Source: an uncultured Bacilli bacterium
Lineage (GTDB): Bacteria > Bacillota_I > Bacilli_A > RF39 > UBA660
Assembly: GCA_934120015.1 (NCBI GenBank)
Contig: CAKOTD010000001.1
Span: forward strand, 65,989-129,988
Direction of reading: 5' to 3'
Length of the DNA stretch: 64,000 bases
Shown here: piece after piece, positions 50,854-59,276 of the stretch
Position numbering within the stretch: position 1 is the stretch's first letter
Layout of the letters: each line of letters begins with the position of its first letter
Notes under the pieces: generated by a model
What the model was told of the DNA's origin: nothing
The model's database searches: none
Seen by the model: only the letters and a program-made list of their open reading frames with translations
Program-made: the position numbers and the translations under genes

Positions 50854-51066
50854 ATTCATTGATTTCATCATTTGATTAACTTGCTTTTGACTTGGTGTTC
50901 TACCCATTTGTGTCATCATAGCTTTAATCATTTGTTCATTAATAGGTGGATTTTTCTTCATATATTTTTTCATATATTTACGGGCAATAAAAAACCCTAT
51001 TACTGCACCTACAATTAATCCCCCTAAAACTTTTAATAAATCTAATAGGAATGCTACCCAATTCAT
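50839..51066 (-). CDS. yneF: UPF0154 membrane protein YneF
   Basis: Small membrane protein, 75 residues. I set the start at 51066 ([13 protein letters not shown]) behind GGAAGGA. One membrane helix (about 5-28, [17 protein letters not shown]) is followed by the conserved [21 protein letters not shown] tail. This family follows sirA and tkt in Bacillus, and the same order is seen here, which supports both assignments. Confidence 0.9.
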   Translation of the reverse strand: MNWVAFLLDLLKVLGGLIVGAVIGFFIARKYMKKYMKKNPPINEQMIKAMMTQMGRTPSQKQVNQMMKSMNKYMD

Positions 51067-51119
51067 TTTATCAATCCTTCCTACTAACATTTTACTAAAA
51101 AATCATCAATAATACAAGA

Positions 51120-51563
51120 CTATATTAAATTATATTGTTCAAAAAATTTATTATTACTAAAGCTCTGATTATTCCAAAAATAATCTCCATTTTCGAAATC
51201 ACAAATAAAAATTCTTGGATTATAATAATTTAATAATCTGAGGATTTTTGGTAAATTATTTTCACATAAAATAATTATACATGCATGTCTAATTTCTATT
51301 ATATAGCATTCATGTTCATACATATCTTGAACAATATATTTTTTCCCTCTTTTTTTTACATGAATTGGTATTTTATCAAAGTAATTTGTTAATACATCAT
51401 AATTAAAAATGTCACATAGTTGATTATATATAGAAATACCATATGAAAAATCCCGATGTTTTAAATTATACAGATTTTCTAAAGTTTTATATAAAATTTC
51501 ACTATTATTATGATAAGAATAATATGAGTTCTTGCTTATTCCAAATAAATAATATTTACGCAT
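51120..51563 (-). CDS. sirA: SirA-like replication inhibitor
   Basis: A 147-residue protein resembling SirA, which in Bacillus binds the DnaA N-terminal domain and stops new replication at sporulation onset. Similarity is weak overall, but the C-terminal RLLNYYNPRIFICDFENGDY segment matches the known PCFLAMDF-type end, and it begins with a Tyr-rich RKYYLFGI. Position is the strongest evidence: it lies between tkt and yneF as in Bacillus. Its ribosome-binding site GGGTGAT lies in the 3' arm of the tkt terminator hairpin. Confidence 0.7.
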   Translation of the reverse strand: MRKYYLFGISKNSYYSYHNNSEILYKTLENLYNLKHRDFSYGISIYNQLCDIFNYDVLTNYFDKIPIHVKKRGKKYIVQDMYEHECYIIEIRHACIIILCENNLPKILRLLNYYNPRIFICDFENGDYFWNNQSFSNNKFFEQYNLI

Positions 51564-51565
51564 AA

Positions 51566-51608
51566 AAAATCACCCATTTTTTTATACCATATTAGAATAG
51601 GTGATTTT
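51566..51608 (-). terminator. tkt terminator that masks the sirA ribosome-binding site
   Basis: Minus-strand AAAATCACCTATT and AATGGGTGATTTT pair (one mismatch), followed by a T run. The 3' arm contains the SirA-like gene's GGGTGAT site, with its ATG five bases on. Confidence 0.65.
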
Positions 51609-51614
51609 GTCAAA

Positions 51615-53603
51615 TTATAGTTGTTTAATAATTCTTTCCTTTATTTGTTCATAATCAAAATTGCAATATTTTAAAGCATCATTTGAGGAAGCACTAACTC
51701 CAAATTTATCAATAGTAATAAGTTTATTCTCATCAGAAGCAATTGAACCCCATCCGAACTTTGATCCCGCTTCTACAACAAATGTTTTAACATTCTTTGG
51801 TAAAAGCCCAAGTTTATAATCAGATGATTGCTCAAGATATTTTTCCATACATGGCATACTAACAACTCTTATACTATATTGTTTAGTTTTCCATAAATCA
51901 TTAGCAATATACACACATGTTTGAACTTCTGAACCAGTTGCTACTAAAATTGCATTAAAATTATTATTTGGCTGAAAAACAATATATGCTCCTCTATTAA
52001 TTAAATCACTTCTGGTAGTAGGAAGTAACTCTGTATCTTTTCTTGATAAAATCAAAGCCGATGGTTTATCCTTTGTATTTAGAATTATATCCCAACATCC
52101 AAGCAGTTCATTGGCATCACATGGTCTGTACACATTTAAATTAGGAATTGCCCTAAGAGCAGATAATTGTTCAATGGGCTGATGGGTTGGTCCATCTTCA
52201 CCAATATTAACAGAATCATGTGAGAAAATAAATATTGAAGGAATTTTTGAAATAGCAGCTAGTCTAATTGATGGTTTCATATAATCTGAAAAGCTTAGAA
52301 AAGTTGAACAAAAAGGAATAAACTTAACAAGTGCAAGCCCATTAACAATAGCCCCCATAGCATGTTCTCTTACGCCAAAAGGAATGTTTTTGCCATTATA
52401 ATTACCAGAATATATAAATAACTGACTATCAAGTATTGTCATAGTAGAATGTCCAACATCTGCACTACCTCCAACAAGGTTTGGAACTATATTGGAAATT
52501 TCATTTATAATATCATGATTAATTATTCTAGTAGATTGTCTACTATTTTTATCAAATTTCCAATTTCTATTAAGTATGTTATAATTTACCTTTTTATCAA
52601 AGAGATAGTTAAATTCACTATAATCACCATCTAAATAATTACTAACATAATTCTCATATACTTTTGCCCAAGCAGTATATTTTGGACTACTATGATTAGC
52701 AATTTGTGCCATAAATTTATTTTTTATAGTATCAGATACATAGAACTTATCTTTAGGTAATCCATATTTTGCTTTAAAAGCAATAAGTTCACTATCTGAT
52801 AAAACTTTCCCATGGGCAAGATTACTACCTTCACAACTTAACCCTTCACCTAAGATAGTTTTAAATTCAATGATTGTTGGTTTTGAAGAGTTTTTTGCAG
52901 AACTAATAGCTTTATCAATTGCTTTAACATCATTACCTTTTTTTACTTCTATGGTATTCCATCCGGCAGCTTTAAATCTTTCAAGAACATTTTCAGAAAA
53001 AGTCTGATTTGTTTTTCCATCTAAACTCACACCATTGGAATCATATAGGACAATCAGATTATTTAATTTCATGGTTCCAGCAAAGGAAGCTGCTTCGTAA
53101 CTGATTCCTTCCATTAAATCTCCATCACTGCATAATACATAAACTTTATAATCAATAACATGGCTATCTAAACTTAGTGCATTCTTTCTTGGAATAATAT
53201 ATTTTGAATAAAGAATTTTGCTACCAAGTGCCATTCCTACAGCTGTAGCTAATCCTTGACCTAAAGGTCCAGTTGTCATATCAACACCTGGAGTTAAACC
53301 ATATTCTGGATGACCAGGAGTAATTGAACCAAATTTCCTAAATTTCTTTAAATCATCTATTGATATCTTAAACCCGGCTAAGTGCAATACAGAATATAAT
53401 AATGCTGATCCATGCCCAGCTGATAATATAAATCTATCCCTATTTATCCAAGTTGGATCATTTAAGCTTATGTTTAAATGATTGGCAAACAAAGTATAAA
53501 CTATTGGAGCAGAACTTAAAACAATTCCAGAATGTCCACTCTTTGCCTCATTTATCATGTCAAGTGCTAAAGATTTAATTCCAACAATAATGTCATTTTC
53601 CAT
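51615..53603 (-). CDS. tkt: Transketolase
   Basis: Pentose-phosphate enzyme using thiamine diphosphate, 662 residues. Motifs include GHSGIVLSSAPIVYTLF, SAGHGSALLY, GPLGQGLATAVGMALG and the TPP motif CSDGDLMEGISYEA; later, FSHDSVNIGEDGPTHQP. The order lexA-(small SOS gene)-tkt-sirA-yneF matches Bacillus. Its end lies close to the SirA-like start, separated by a terminator. Confidence 0.96.
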   Translation of the reverse strand: MENDIIVGIKSLALDMINEAKSGHSGIVLSSAPIVYTLFANHLNISLNDPTWINRDRFILSAGHGSALLYSVLHLAGFKISIDDLKKFRKFGSITPGHPEYGLTPGVDMTTGPLGQGLATAVGMALGSKILYSKYIIPRKNALSLDSHVIDYKVYVLCSDGDLMEGISYEAASFAGTMKLNNLIVLYDSNGVSLDGKTNQTFSENVLERFKAAGWNTIEVKKGNDVKAIDKAISSAKNSSKPTIIEFKTILGEGLSCEGSNLAHGKVLSDSELIAFKAKYGLPKDKFYVSDTIKNKFMAQIANHSSPKYTAWAKVYENYVSNYLDGDYSEFNYLFDKKVNYNILNRNWKFDKNSRQSTRIINHDIINEISNIVPNLVGGSADVGHSTMTILDSQLFIYSGNYNGKNIPFGVREHAMGAIVNGLALVKFIPFCSTFLSFSDYMKPSIRLAAISKIPSIFIFSHDSVNIGEDGPTHQPIEQLSALRAIPNLNVYRPCDANELLGCWDIILNTKDKPSALILSRKDTELLPTTRSDLINRGAYIVFQPNNNFNAILVATGSEVQTCVYIANDLWKTKQYSIRVVSMPCMEKYLEQSSDYKLGLLPKNVKTFVVEAGSKFGWGSIASDENKLITIDKFGVSASSNDALKYCNFDYEQIKERIIKQL

Positions 53604-53663
53604 AAATTGCCACCTCTTCTATTCTCTTATTAGTATATCAAATTTATGGAAATAAATAAATAT

Positions 53664-53798
53664 TTATTTATTATATATATAACTATTTTGTTCATCCATT
53701 TTAATTTCACTATTTATACTTATAGAATTTATATATAATATTCCAAATATAAAAACTACAAATCCTAACATAACTTTATTTATTAATAATTCTTTCAT
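53664..53798 (-). CDS. SOS-controlled 44-residue membrane peptide (YneA/SosA position)
   Basis: I set the start at 53798, where AGGAGG precedes ATG by seven bases; the longer reading frame has no such site and would run through the LexA region. The peptide MKELLINKVMLGFVVFIFGI... has one membrane helix (about residues 8-26) and a short polar tail (about 27-44), predicted outside. It is divergent from lexA, in the place of Bacillus yneA and Staphylococcus sosA, both SOS division inhibitors. It lacks the LysM domain of YneA and is about half the length of SosA. A division-inhibitor role is inferred from position and regulation. Confidence 0.7.
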   Translation of the reverse strand: MKELLINKVMLGFVVFIFGILYINSISINSEIKMDEQNSYIYNK

Positions 53799-53823
53799 AT
53801 AACTTCCTCCTACTTCTAAAATA

Positions 53824-53852
53824 ATATTATCACAAACAATTGTTCGTGTCAA
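53824..53852 (-). promoter_or_regulatory. Promoter of the SOS peptide gene
   Basis: Minus-strand TTGACA (53852-53847), 17-base spacer, TAATAT (53829-53824). A LexA-like box fills the spacer. Confidence 0.8.
53833..53846. promoter_or_regulatory. LexA box 1
   Basis: CAAACAATTGTTCG, a near match to the Bacillus-type box CGAACRNRYGTTYG (on the minus strand CGAACAATTGTTTG). It lies inside the spacer of the SOS peptide promoter. Confidence 0.8.
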
Positions 53853-53861
53853 TACATTTAT

Positions 53862-53875
53862 CAAACAAATGTTTG
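53862..53875. promoter_or_regulatory. LexA box 2
   Basis: CAAACAAATGTTTG, palindromic, matching the same box at all but one base. It overlaps the -35 of the lexA promoter, consistent with autoregulation. Confidence 0.75.
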
Positions 53876-53901
53876 ACTTTACAAAAGTTATATGATATTA
53901 T
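53873..53901 (+). promoter_or_regulatory. Promoter of lexA
   Basis: TTGACT (53873-53878), 17-base spacer, TATTAT (53896-53901). The -35 overlaps LexA box 2. Confidence 0.8.
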
Positions 53902-53927
53902 ATCTTTAGTGAAAGTGAGGTAGTCTT

Positions 53928-54545
53928 ATGAAAGAATTAACTAAAAGACAAACTGAAATTTTAAACTTTATTAAAGAATATATTGTTTCTCATGGTTATC
54001 CACCTACTGTTAGGGAGATAGGTAGTGCACTTGGAATTAGCTCTTCCGCTACTATTCATGCCCATTTAGTAAATATAGAAAACAAAGGGTTTATTAAAAG
54101 ACAAGAGACCAAAAACAGAGCTATTGAATTGTTAGTAGATAATGAATTTAAACCAAAAGAAGAAAACGTTGTTGATGTCCCATTGCTTGGTAAAATAACT
54201 GCTGGAAGTCCAATTGAAGCAATTGAAAAACCTGATGAGTACTTTTCACTTCCTGCATATTTAATACCTAATAATAAAGAAGTTTTTACTTTATTAGTAA
54301 GTGGAACAAGTATGATAAATGCCGGTATTTTAGATGGTGATATAGTAATTGTTGAAAGAAAAAATACAGCAAGAAATGGTGAAATTGTTGTTGCCATGAC
54401 AGATGAAAATGAAGTAACTTTAAAAACTTTTTATAAGGAAAATGGATATTTTAGATTACAACCAGAAAATGACACTATGGATCCAATTATTTTACCAAAT
54501 GTTCAAATTCTTGGCAAAGCAATTGGATTATATAGAAAATTATAA
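53928..54545 (+). CDS. lexA: SOS repressor LexA
   Basis: Repressor of the SOS regulon, 205 residues. The N-terminal winged helix (about 1-65, YPPTVREIGSALGISSSATIHAHL) is followed by the autocleavage site Ala92-Gly93 (ITAGSPIEA) and the Ser128/Lys166 dyad (SGTSM, VTLKTFYK). RecA-stimulated self-cleavage should relieve both flanking promoters. Confidence 0.97.
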   Translation: MKELTKRQTEILNFIKEYIVSHGYPPTVREIGSALGISSSATIHAHLVNIENKGFIKRQETKNRAIELLVDNEFKPKEENVVDVPLLGKITAGSPIEAIEKPDEYFSLPAYLIPNNKEVFTLLVSGTSMINAGILDGDIVIVERKNTARNGEIVVAMTDENEVTLKTFYKENGYFRLQPENDTMDPIILPNVQILGKAIGLYRKL

Positions 54546-54548
54546 TAA

Positions 54549-54592
54549 AAGAAAGTAAAACAACTATAATAAAGTTTCACTTTCTTTTTTTT
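54549..54592. terminator. Convergent terminator of lexA and queH
   Basis: GAAAGTAAAAC with GTTTCACTTTC (one mismatch) around a long loop, then TTTTTTT on the plus strand. The queH stop lies inside it. Confidence 0.7.
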
Positions 54593-55205
54593 CATCCTTT
54601 AATTTATTTTCCCTTTGTTTTCTTGAAAACCTACATCCACAATAATCTTGCCTATATAAATTATATATATGTGATAATTCAATTGATCTTTTATAACCAT
54701 TCTTTTTCTTAAAATCGGATGTTAAATATTTAACACCATATTCTTTTTCTAACTCTAAACCAATCTCATTTAACTTATTAGAATTCTTATAGGGACTTAT
54801 TGATAAAGTTGTACAAAAGTAATCAAAATTATTTTTTAAAGCATATTTTACAGATTCCTCTAAACGAAGACGATAACACATAAAACATCTCTTACCACCT
54901 TCCACAACTTCTTCTAATCCTTTAGATTGTTTTTCAAAAATATCATTATCATATTTTCCCCCAATAACAATTATACTTAAGTTCATCTCATTTATTAATC
55001 TTTTAAGTTCATCTAACCTTTTTAAAAATTCAGAATATGTATCAATGTTAGGATTATAATAAAGTATAGTTATATCAAAATATGAAGACAAATATTCTAA
55101 AACATAACTACTACATGGTGCACAACAACTATGTAATAATAATCTAGGCTTATGGTTTATATCTATTTTTTCTAATATTTTGTCAAGTTCTAGTTGATAA
55201 TTCAT
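54564..55205 (-). CDS. queH: Epoxyqueuosine reductase QueH
   Basis: Reduces epoxyqueuosine to queuosine in tRNA, the QueH (DUF208) alternative to QueG, 213 residues. The N-terminal HSCCAPC (Cys27, 28, 31), CFMC and DYCGCRFS cysteines are the expected metal/Fe-S ligands, and LSISPYKNSNKLNEIG is a family signature. The start shares one base with the rhomboid stop (TAATG). No other queuosine gene is in the window, so it may act on a salvaged precursor. Confidence 0.95.
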   Translation of the reverse strand: MNYQLELDKILEKIDINHKPRLLLHSCCAPCSSYVLEYLSSYFDITILYYNPNIDTYSEFLKRLDELKRLINEMNLSIIVIGGKYDNDIFEKQSKGLEEVVEGGKRCFMCYRLRLEESVKYALKNNFDYFCTTLSISPYKNSNKLNEIGLELEKEYGVKYLTSDFKKKNGYKRSIELSHIYNLYRQDYCGCRFSRKQRENKLKDEKKESETLL

Positions 55206-56368
55206 TATTTAAAAAATCCCATATATATTAAAAACGCTGCATAAATAGTTGTCATAATTAATCCATTAATTCTATCAGTCTTAGTAGTTTTATACTTAAT
55301 TCCACAAGCCATAGAAATAAGAATTCCTCCTACTAATCCACCTATATGTGCGGCATTATTAATTCCTTCTGTTGAAAAACCTAAAATTAAATTTAATAAA
55401 ATTATCGGAATAATTTGTGATTTTACAACAGCACCTAAATAAACTCTGTAATGATATCCAAAATATAGTAGTGAACCAAGTAAGCCAAAAATTGCACCAC
55501 TAGCACCAGCACTAATACCATCGAAAAATAATAATGACATTAAATTACCAAAAATTGCACTTCCTAAATAAATTATTATAAACTTCAATTTTCCAAAAAA
55601 GCCCTCAAGTTGTGACCCAATAACAAATATTGCATAATTATTTAATAAGAAATGTGTGAATCCAATATGTAAAAATGCACTACTTAATAGTCTATAATAC
55701 TCTCCCATCTTAATATAAGCTGGATAACTTGCACCAAATCTAACTAAAGTGTAATTATCAGTACTACCTTTACCAAAAACATACATTGCTACAAATAAAA
55801 TAGTATTCAAAATTATTATAGCATAAGTAACAAAAGGTATCTTTTTCTTAAATATGTCTTCTGCTCTTTTAGCATCTTCTCCACTTTTCTCATTAATATC
55901 TTCAGATAATTTAACAAACAAATCAAATCCATCTTCCTTAAATTCTGTATCTTCTACTATTTTAGGAAACTCGTCTATAACAAAACGATATTTGGATATA
56001 TCATCAATATCTTTAACACCTATACAATCAATATTATCAAAATTATAGTTATCACCTTTTAACAAATTGACATTGTCTCCTAAATTTATGAAAATACTAA
56101 GAATTTTTATCTTAAGACAAAATGTTTTTTTCTTGATTTTTTTAGCAATTTGTTTTGTTCTAAATAAATCATAATTAAGCTGTTCATCATTATGAATATA
56201 ATTTGATACAATTCTAATTATCTTATAATCACTACTAAGATTTTCTAACCATATTTCATTTTTTGCCCCATGTAATACTATAGGATTATAACCTTCTTCA
56301 GTTATAAAATAATGAAGTAATTTCATTACTAATTCATCTTGCTTATTAATGGTTAATGTTGTATTCAT
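55205..56368 (-). CDS. Rhomboid intramembrane serine protease
   Basis: A 387-residue GluP-type rhomboid. A soluble N-terminal domain (about 1-175) precedes six or seven membrane helices. The catalytic dyad is Ser290 (GASGAIFG) and His341 (NNAAHIGGLVGG), and HFLLNNYAIFVIGS is the family's conserved loop-helix segment. The physiological substrate is unknown. It is followed directly by queH and preceded by rluD. Confidence 0.93.
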   Translation of the reverse strand: MNTTLTINKQDELVMKLLHYFITEEGYNPIVLHGAKNEIWLENLSSDYKIIRIVSNYIHNDEQLNYDLFRTKQIAKKIKKKTFCLKIKILSIFINLGDNVNLLKGDNYNFDNIDCIGVKDIDDISKYRFVIDEFPKIVEDTEFKEDGFDLFVKLSEDINEKSGEDAKRAEDIFKKKIPFVTYAIIILNTILFVAMYVFGKGSTDNYTLVRFGASYPAYIKMGEYYRLLSSAFLHIGFTHFLLNNYAIFVIGSQLEGFFGKLKFIIIYLGSAIFGNLMSLLFFDGISAGASGAIFGLLGSLLYFGYHYRVYLGAVVKSQIIPIILLNLILGFSTEGINNAAHIGGLVGGILISMACGIKYKTTKTDRINGLIMTTIYAAFLIYMGFFK

Positions 56369-56380
56369 ATGTATTCCCCC

Positions 56381-57283
56381 TTACATTTCCTTAAAAACAT
56401 TTATAATATCTATAAATTCTTGCGGTAATTTACTATCAAATTCCATATATTTATTTGTTGTAGGATGATTAAAGCCTATGGTTTTAGCATGTAAACACTG
56501 ACCAAAATCATTAATTATTTTTCTTTTACCATATACAGGATCATTGACAACAGGATGCCCAATATAATTCATATGAACTCTTATTTGATGAGTTCTACCA
56601 GTTTCCAGTTTTAGTTCAATTAAAGTTGCTTCTTTATATCTTTCTAAAACTCTAAAATGCGTAATTGCATTTTTACTATTTATATTAGTAACTGCCATTT
56701 TTTTTCTATCTTTTTCATCCCTGCCAATAGGAGCATCAATTGTCCCTGTATCATGATCAATTACTCCCCATACTAAGGCAACATACTTACGAGTGGTTGT
56801 TTTATTTTCTAATTGTTTAGCAAGATTTTCATGTGCTTTATTATTTTTAGCCACCATTAAAAGTCCTGTAGTATATGCATCTATTCGATGAACAATTCCT
56901 GGTCTAAATTCACCATTTAAATTGCTTAAGTTCTTAGAGTGATATAAAAGAGCATTGACTAAAGTACCATTTCTATTCCCAACTGCTGGATGAACCACCA
57001 TTCCATTAGGCTTATTAACTATTATTACATCCTCATCCTCATAAACAATATCAAGAGGAATATTTTCAGGAATTATATCATCTATTTCTTCCTCTACTTC
57101 ATTAATTGAAATAGTATCACCTAATTTAATGCTATAACTACTCTTTGTACTTTTATCGTTAACTAAAACACCATTATTTTTAATAAGTTCTTGAACTTTG
57201 CTTCTACTTATTTTTAATTCATTCATTAAAAATAAATCTAAACGCGTTAAGTTATGCATATCATCAATTACAATTGTTTTCAT
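56381..57283 (-). CDS. rluD: RluD-family pseudouridine synthase
   Basis: Pseudouridine synthase of 300 residues. An N-terminal S4 domain (about 13-70, TRLDLFLMNELKISRSKVQ) is followed by the RluA-type catalytic core with Asp135 in RPGIVHRIDAYTTGL and the MVVHPAVGNRNGTLVNALL block. It overlaps lspA by 20 bases, the usual lspA-rluD order of Bacillota. Whether it is RluD proper or a paralogue such as YlyB is not certain. Confidence 0.9.
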   Translation of the reverse strand: MKTIVIDDMHNLTRLDLFLMNELKISRSKVQELIKNNGVLVNDKSTKSSYSIKLGDTISINEVEEEIDDIIPENIPLDIVYEDEDVIIVNKPNGMVVHPAVGNRNGTLVNALLYHSKNLSNLNGEFRPGIVHRIDAYTTGLLMVAKNNKAHENLAKQLENKTTTRKYVALVWGVIDHDTGTIDAPIGRDEKDRKKMAVTNINSKNAITHFRVLERYKEATLIELKLETGRTHQIRVHMNYIGHPVVNDPVYGKRKIINDFGQCLHAKTIGFNHPTTNKYMEFDSKLPQEFIDIINVFKEM

Positions 57284-57734
57284 TATCTTTCCCCCTAAAT
57301 ATACTTAATATGATTACTAAAATAATTGATATAACTATACATATATCAGCAAAATTAAAAATTGGAAAATTATAACCAAATATATTAAAATCTAAATAAT
57401 CAATGACATATCCTCTTAATACTCTATCAATTAGATTTCCAACGATTCCCCCATATAGAACACCATATATAGTACTATTGATACCTTTATCTATATCTTT
57501 TTTTATTAAAAATAGGTATATAAATATAAGAGCAAATAAAGTTATTAAGATTAAAAATATTCTATTTCCGCTTAAAATACTAAAAGCAGCACCTTCATTT
57601 TGTACATACGTAAGTGAGAAAAAAGAAGGAATAATTTCATTACTTATATTTAAAATTAAGTTATTTAAAACTAACAACTTTAATAATTGATCTATAACTA
57701 AACATATAATACCAATAATTATAAATTTTTTCAT
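57264..57734 (-). CDS. lspA: Lipoprotein signal peptidase
   Basis: Aspartic peptidase that removes the signal peptide from prolipoproteins, 156 residues. I set the start at 57734 (MKKFIIIGIICLVIDQLLKL) behind GGTGA. Four membrane helices are predicted. The catalytic aspartates are in GNLIDRVLRGYVIDYLDF and FNFADICIVI. It should process the lipoproteins encoded at 1424 and 57896. Confidence 0.95.
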   Translation of the reverse strand: MKKFIIIGIICLVIDQLLKLLVLNNLILNISNEIIPSFFSLTYVQNEGAAFSILSGNRIFLILITLFALIFIYLFLIKKDIDKGINSTIYGVLYGGIVGNLIDRVLRGYVIDYLDFNIFGYNFPIFNFADICIVISIILVIILSIFRGKDNENNCN

Positions 57735-57872
57735 AAATTCACCACTATATAATTGTATCAAAATAATTATTCAATTTCAATACATGAACAATCTTTACAT
57801 TTAGATTAAAATTTAAAGTCTTATACTTCATTACTTTTCCCCATAAAGTAATTGCTATTTTATCCTAGTATA

Positions 57873-57901
57873 CAAAAAATAGATATATAATATATCTATT
57901 T
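57873..57901 (-). terminator. Terminator of the flavinylation operon
   Basis: Minus-strand AATAGATATA-TTA-TATATCTATT followed by TTTTG. The TAG stop of the FMN-binding protein is in the stem. Confidence 0.8.
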
Positions 57902-58366
57902 AGCTTGCTTTAAAGCATTATCAACTGCTTCAATCATAGTATCAGCACTTATTGTAACACCACTTACTGAATCAAGTTTTGTTTTGTCATCTTCTGACCA
58001 TTTAACCCAATTAATACCTTGCTCATCAACAATTTTCTTTTCAAGGCTTCCAACTTGTTCATACCATTCAGCACCACCTGGAATTACACCAATGTTAGCA
58101 GATGTCTCTTTCATACCATAATCATTACCTAAAGCTTTTTTAGTAGTAATTTTTCCATCTTTTACATAGGTTGAATCAATAAATACTGATTTTATATTAC
58201 CGTTTTCATCTACATATACAGTTGCACTAGTAGTAAGAACATTCCCATAAGACTCTTCATTTACGTATCCGTAATATGTTCCCTCTTTATAATCTCCTTT
58301 TTGAACGACTTTTTCACAACCAGTTAAAACTAATAATAATGCTAAACTTAATAATATTTTCTTCAT
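57896..58366 (-). CDS. FMN-binding-domain lipoprotein
   Basis: Secreted lipoprotein of 156 residues. The start is 58366 (MKKILLSLALLLVLTGCEK) with GAGGAGG upstream. The lipobox LTGC (Cys19) is followed by one FMN-binding domain with a Gly/Val-type flavinylation site DSVSGVTISADTM near the C-terminus, where ApbE would attach FMN to a Thr or Ser. An ApbE gene lies three genes upstream in the same operon. It is a likely extracytoplasmic electron carrier. Confidence 0.88.
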   Translation of the reverse strand: MKKILLSLALLLVLTGCEKVVQKGDYKEGTYYGYVNEESYGNVLTTSATVYVDENGNIKSVFIDSTYVKDGKITTKKALGNDYGMKETSANIGVIPGGAEWYEQVGSLEKKIVDEQGINWVKWSEDDKTKLDSVSGVTISADTMIEAVDNALKQAK

Positions 58367-58406
58367 ATATCCTCCTCTATCATACATATATTATATATAA
58401 ATTTTA

Positions 58407-58913
58407 CTACTTTTTCAACATTTTTTCTAAATGTACTATTATTTCCTTACCAATTACACCTATTAATATACCAGTTGGTATCGAAAATAATAAAAGCCAA
58501 GGTAAATAATAAATTAGATTTATATTTTTTAGAATAGTAATTGCCATAATAATTTGACCAATACTATGAAAAAAAGCCCCTATGATACTTACTCCAATCA
58601 TAGACAGATTTGTATACCTTTTTACCAAATACATCATCAAGATACTTAAAGTTGCACCACCCAAACTAAAGAAAAAACTTATACTAAATAAACCTGTTCT
58701 AAGTATTCCAACTAAGAACACTCTAAGAATTGAAACAATAAATGCATCTTTAAATGAATAAGTATACAATACTAAAATAATTATTATATTAGTAAGTCCA
58801 AGTTTAATTCCAGGAACAAATGATACAAAAATAGGAATGAAAGATTCTATAATATTTAAAACTACCGCAAGAGATAGAAACATTGCAATATTAATGCTTT
58901 TCCTTAATTCCAT
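58407..58913 (-). CDS. Gx transporter family membrane protein
   Basis: Integral membrane protein, 168 residues, of the Gx transporter / heptaprenyl diphosphate synthase component I-like family. Five or so hydrophobic segments and blocks such as FVPGIKLGLTNIIIILVLY and GGATLSILMMYLVKR match it. Its start is three bases from the NusG_II gene stop. In related operons this family lies beside FMN-binding proteins and ApbE, so it may take part in electron or quinone transfer. The specific function is unclear. Confidence 0.82.
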   Translation of the reverse strand: MELRKSINIAMFLSLAVVLNIIESFIPIFVSFVPGIKLGLTNIIIILVLYTYSFKDAFIVSILRVFLVGILRTGLFSISFFFSLGGATLSILMMYLVKRYTNLSMIGVSIIGAFFHSIGQIIMAITILKNINLIYYLPWLLLFSIPTGILIGVIGKEIIVHLEKMLKK

Positions 58914-58916
58914 ATA

Positions 58917-59276
58917 TTATCCAACAACTGTATCATATTCATTCCTACTTTCAATTTTAATCATTATTTTATTAGGTAAACATACTATAGTCTCATAGCT
59001 TTCAGAAATAAATCCTTGTTTTGAACAAATATGTCTTGGACTATTTTCCTCATCTACTTTAATTTTACCATCTTTAACTATCACTTTAACATTTCCATTG
59101 TAACCAGCAATATTGTAAATATTATCCTTTTTCATATTAATTTGCATTAATTCTTTATTATCATAATAAACAATTGCCACTAAATTATTATTATTTTTAA
59201 ATAACGAAAACATAAATAAAGAACAGATAATAATCACTATAGATACAAATATAAGGCATAAATCACTTTTATTCAT
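58917..59276 (-). CDS. NusG domain II-containing protein
   Basis: A 119-residue protein with one N-terminal membrane helix (about 5-24) and an extracytoplasmic NusG_II domain (ENSPRHICSKQGFISESYET, then IVCLPNKIMIKI). I set the start at 59276 (MNKSDLCLIF), with GGAG upstream; the ApbE stop overlaps it by eight bases. The two conserved cysteines in HICSKQG and IVCLP are characteristic. It is not a transcription factor despite the family name; it belongs to the flavin redox operon. Confidence 0.85.
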   Translation of the reverse strand: MNKSDLCLIFVSIVIIICSLFMFSLFKNNNNLVAIVYYDNKELMQINMKKDNIYNIAGYNGNVKVIVKDGKIKVDEENSPRHICSKQGFISESYETIVCLPNKIMIKIESRNEYDTVVG

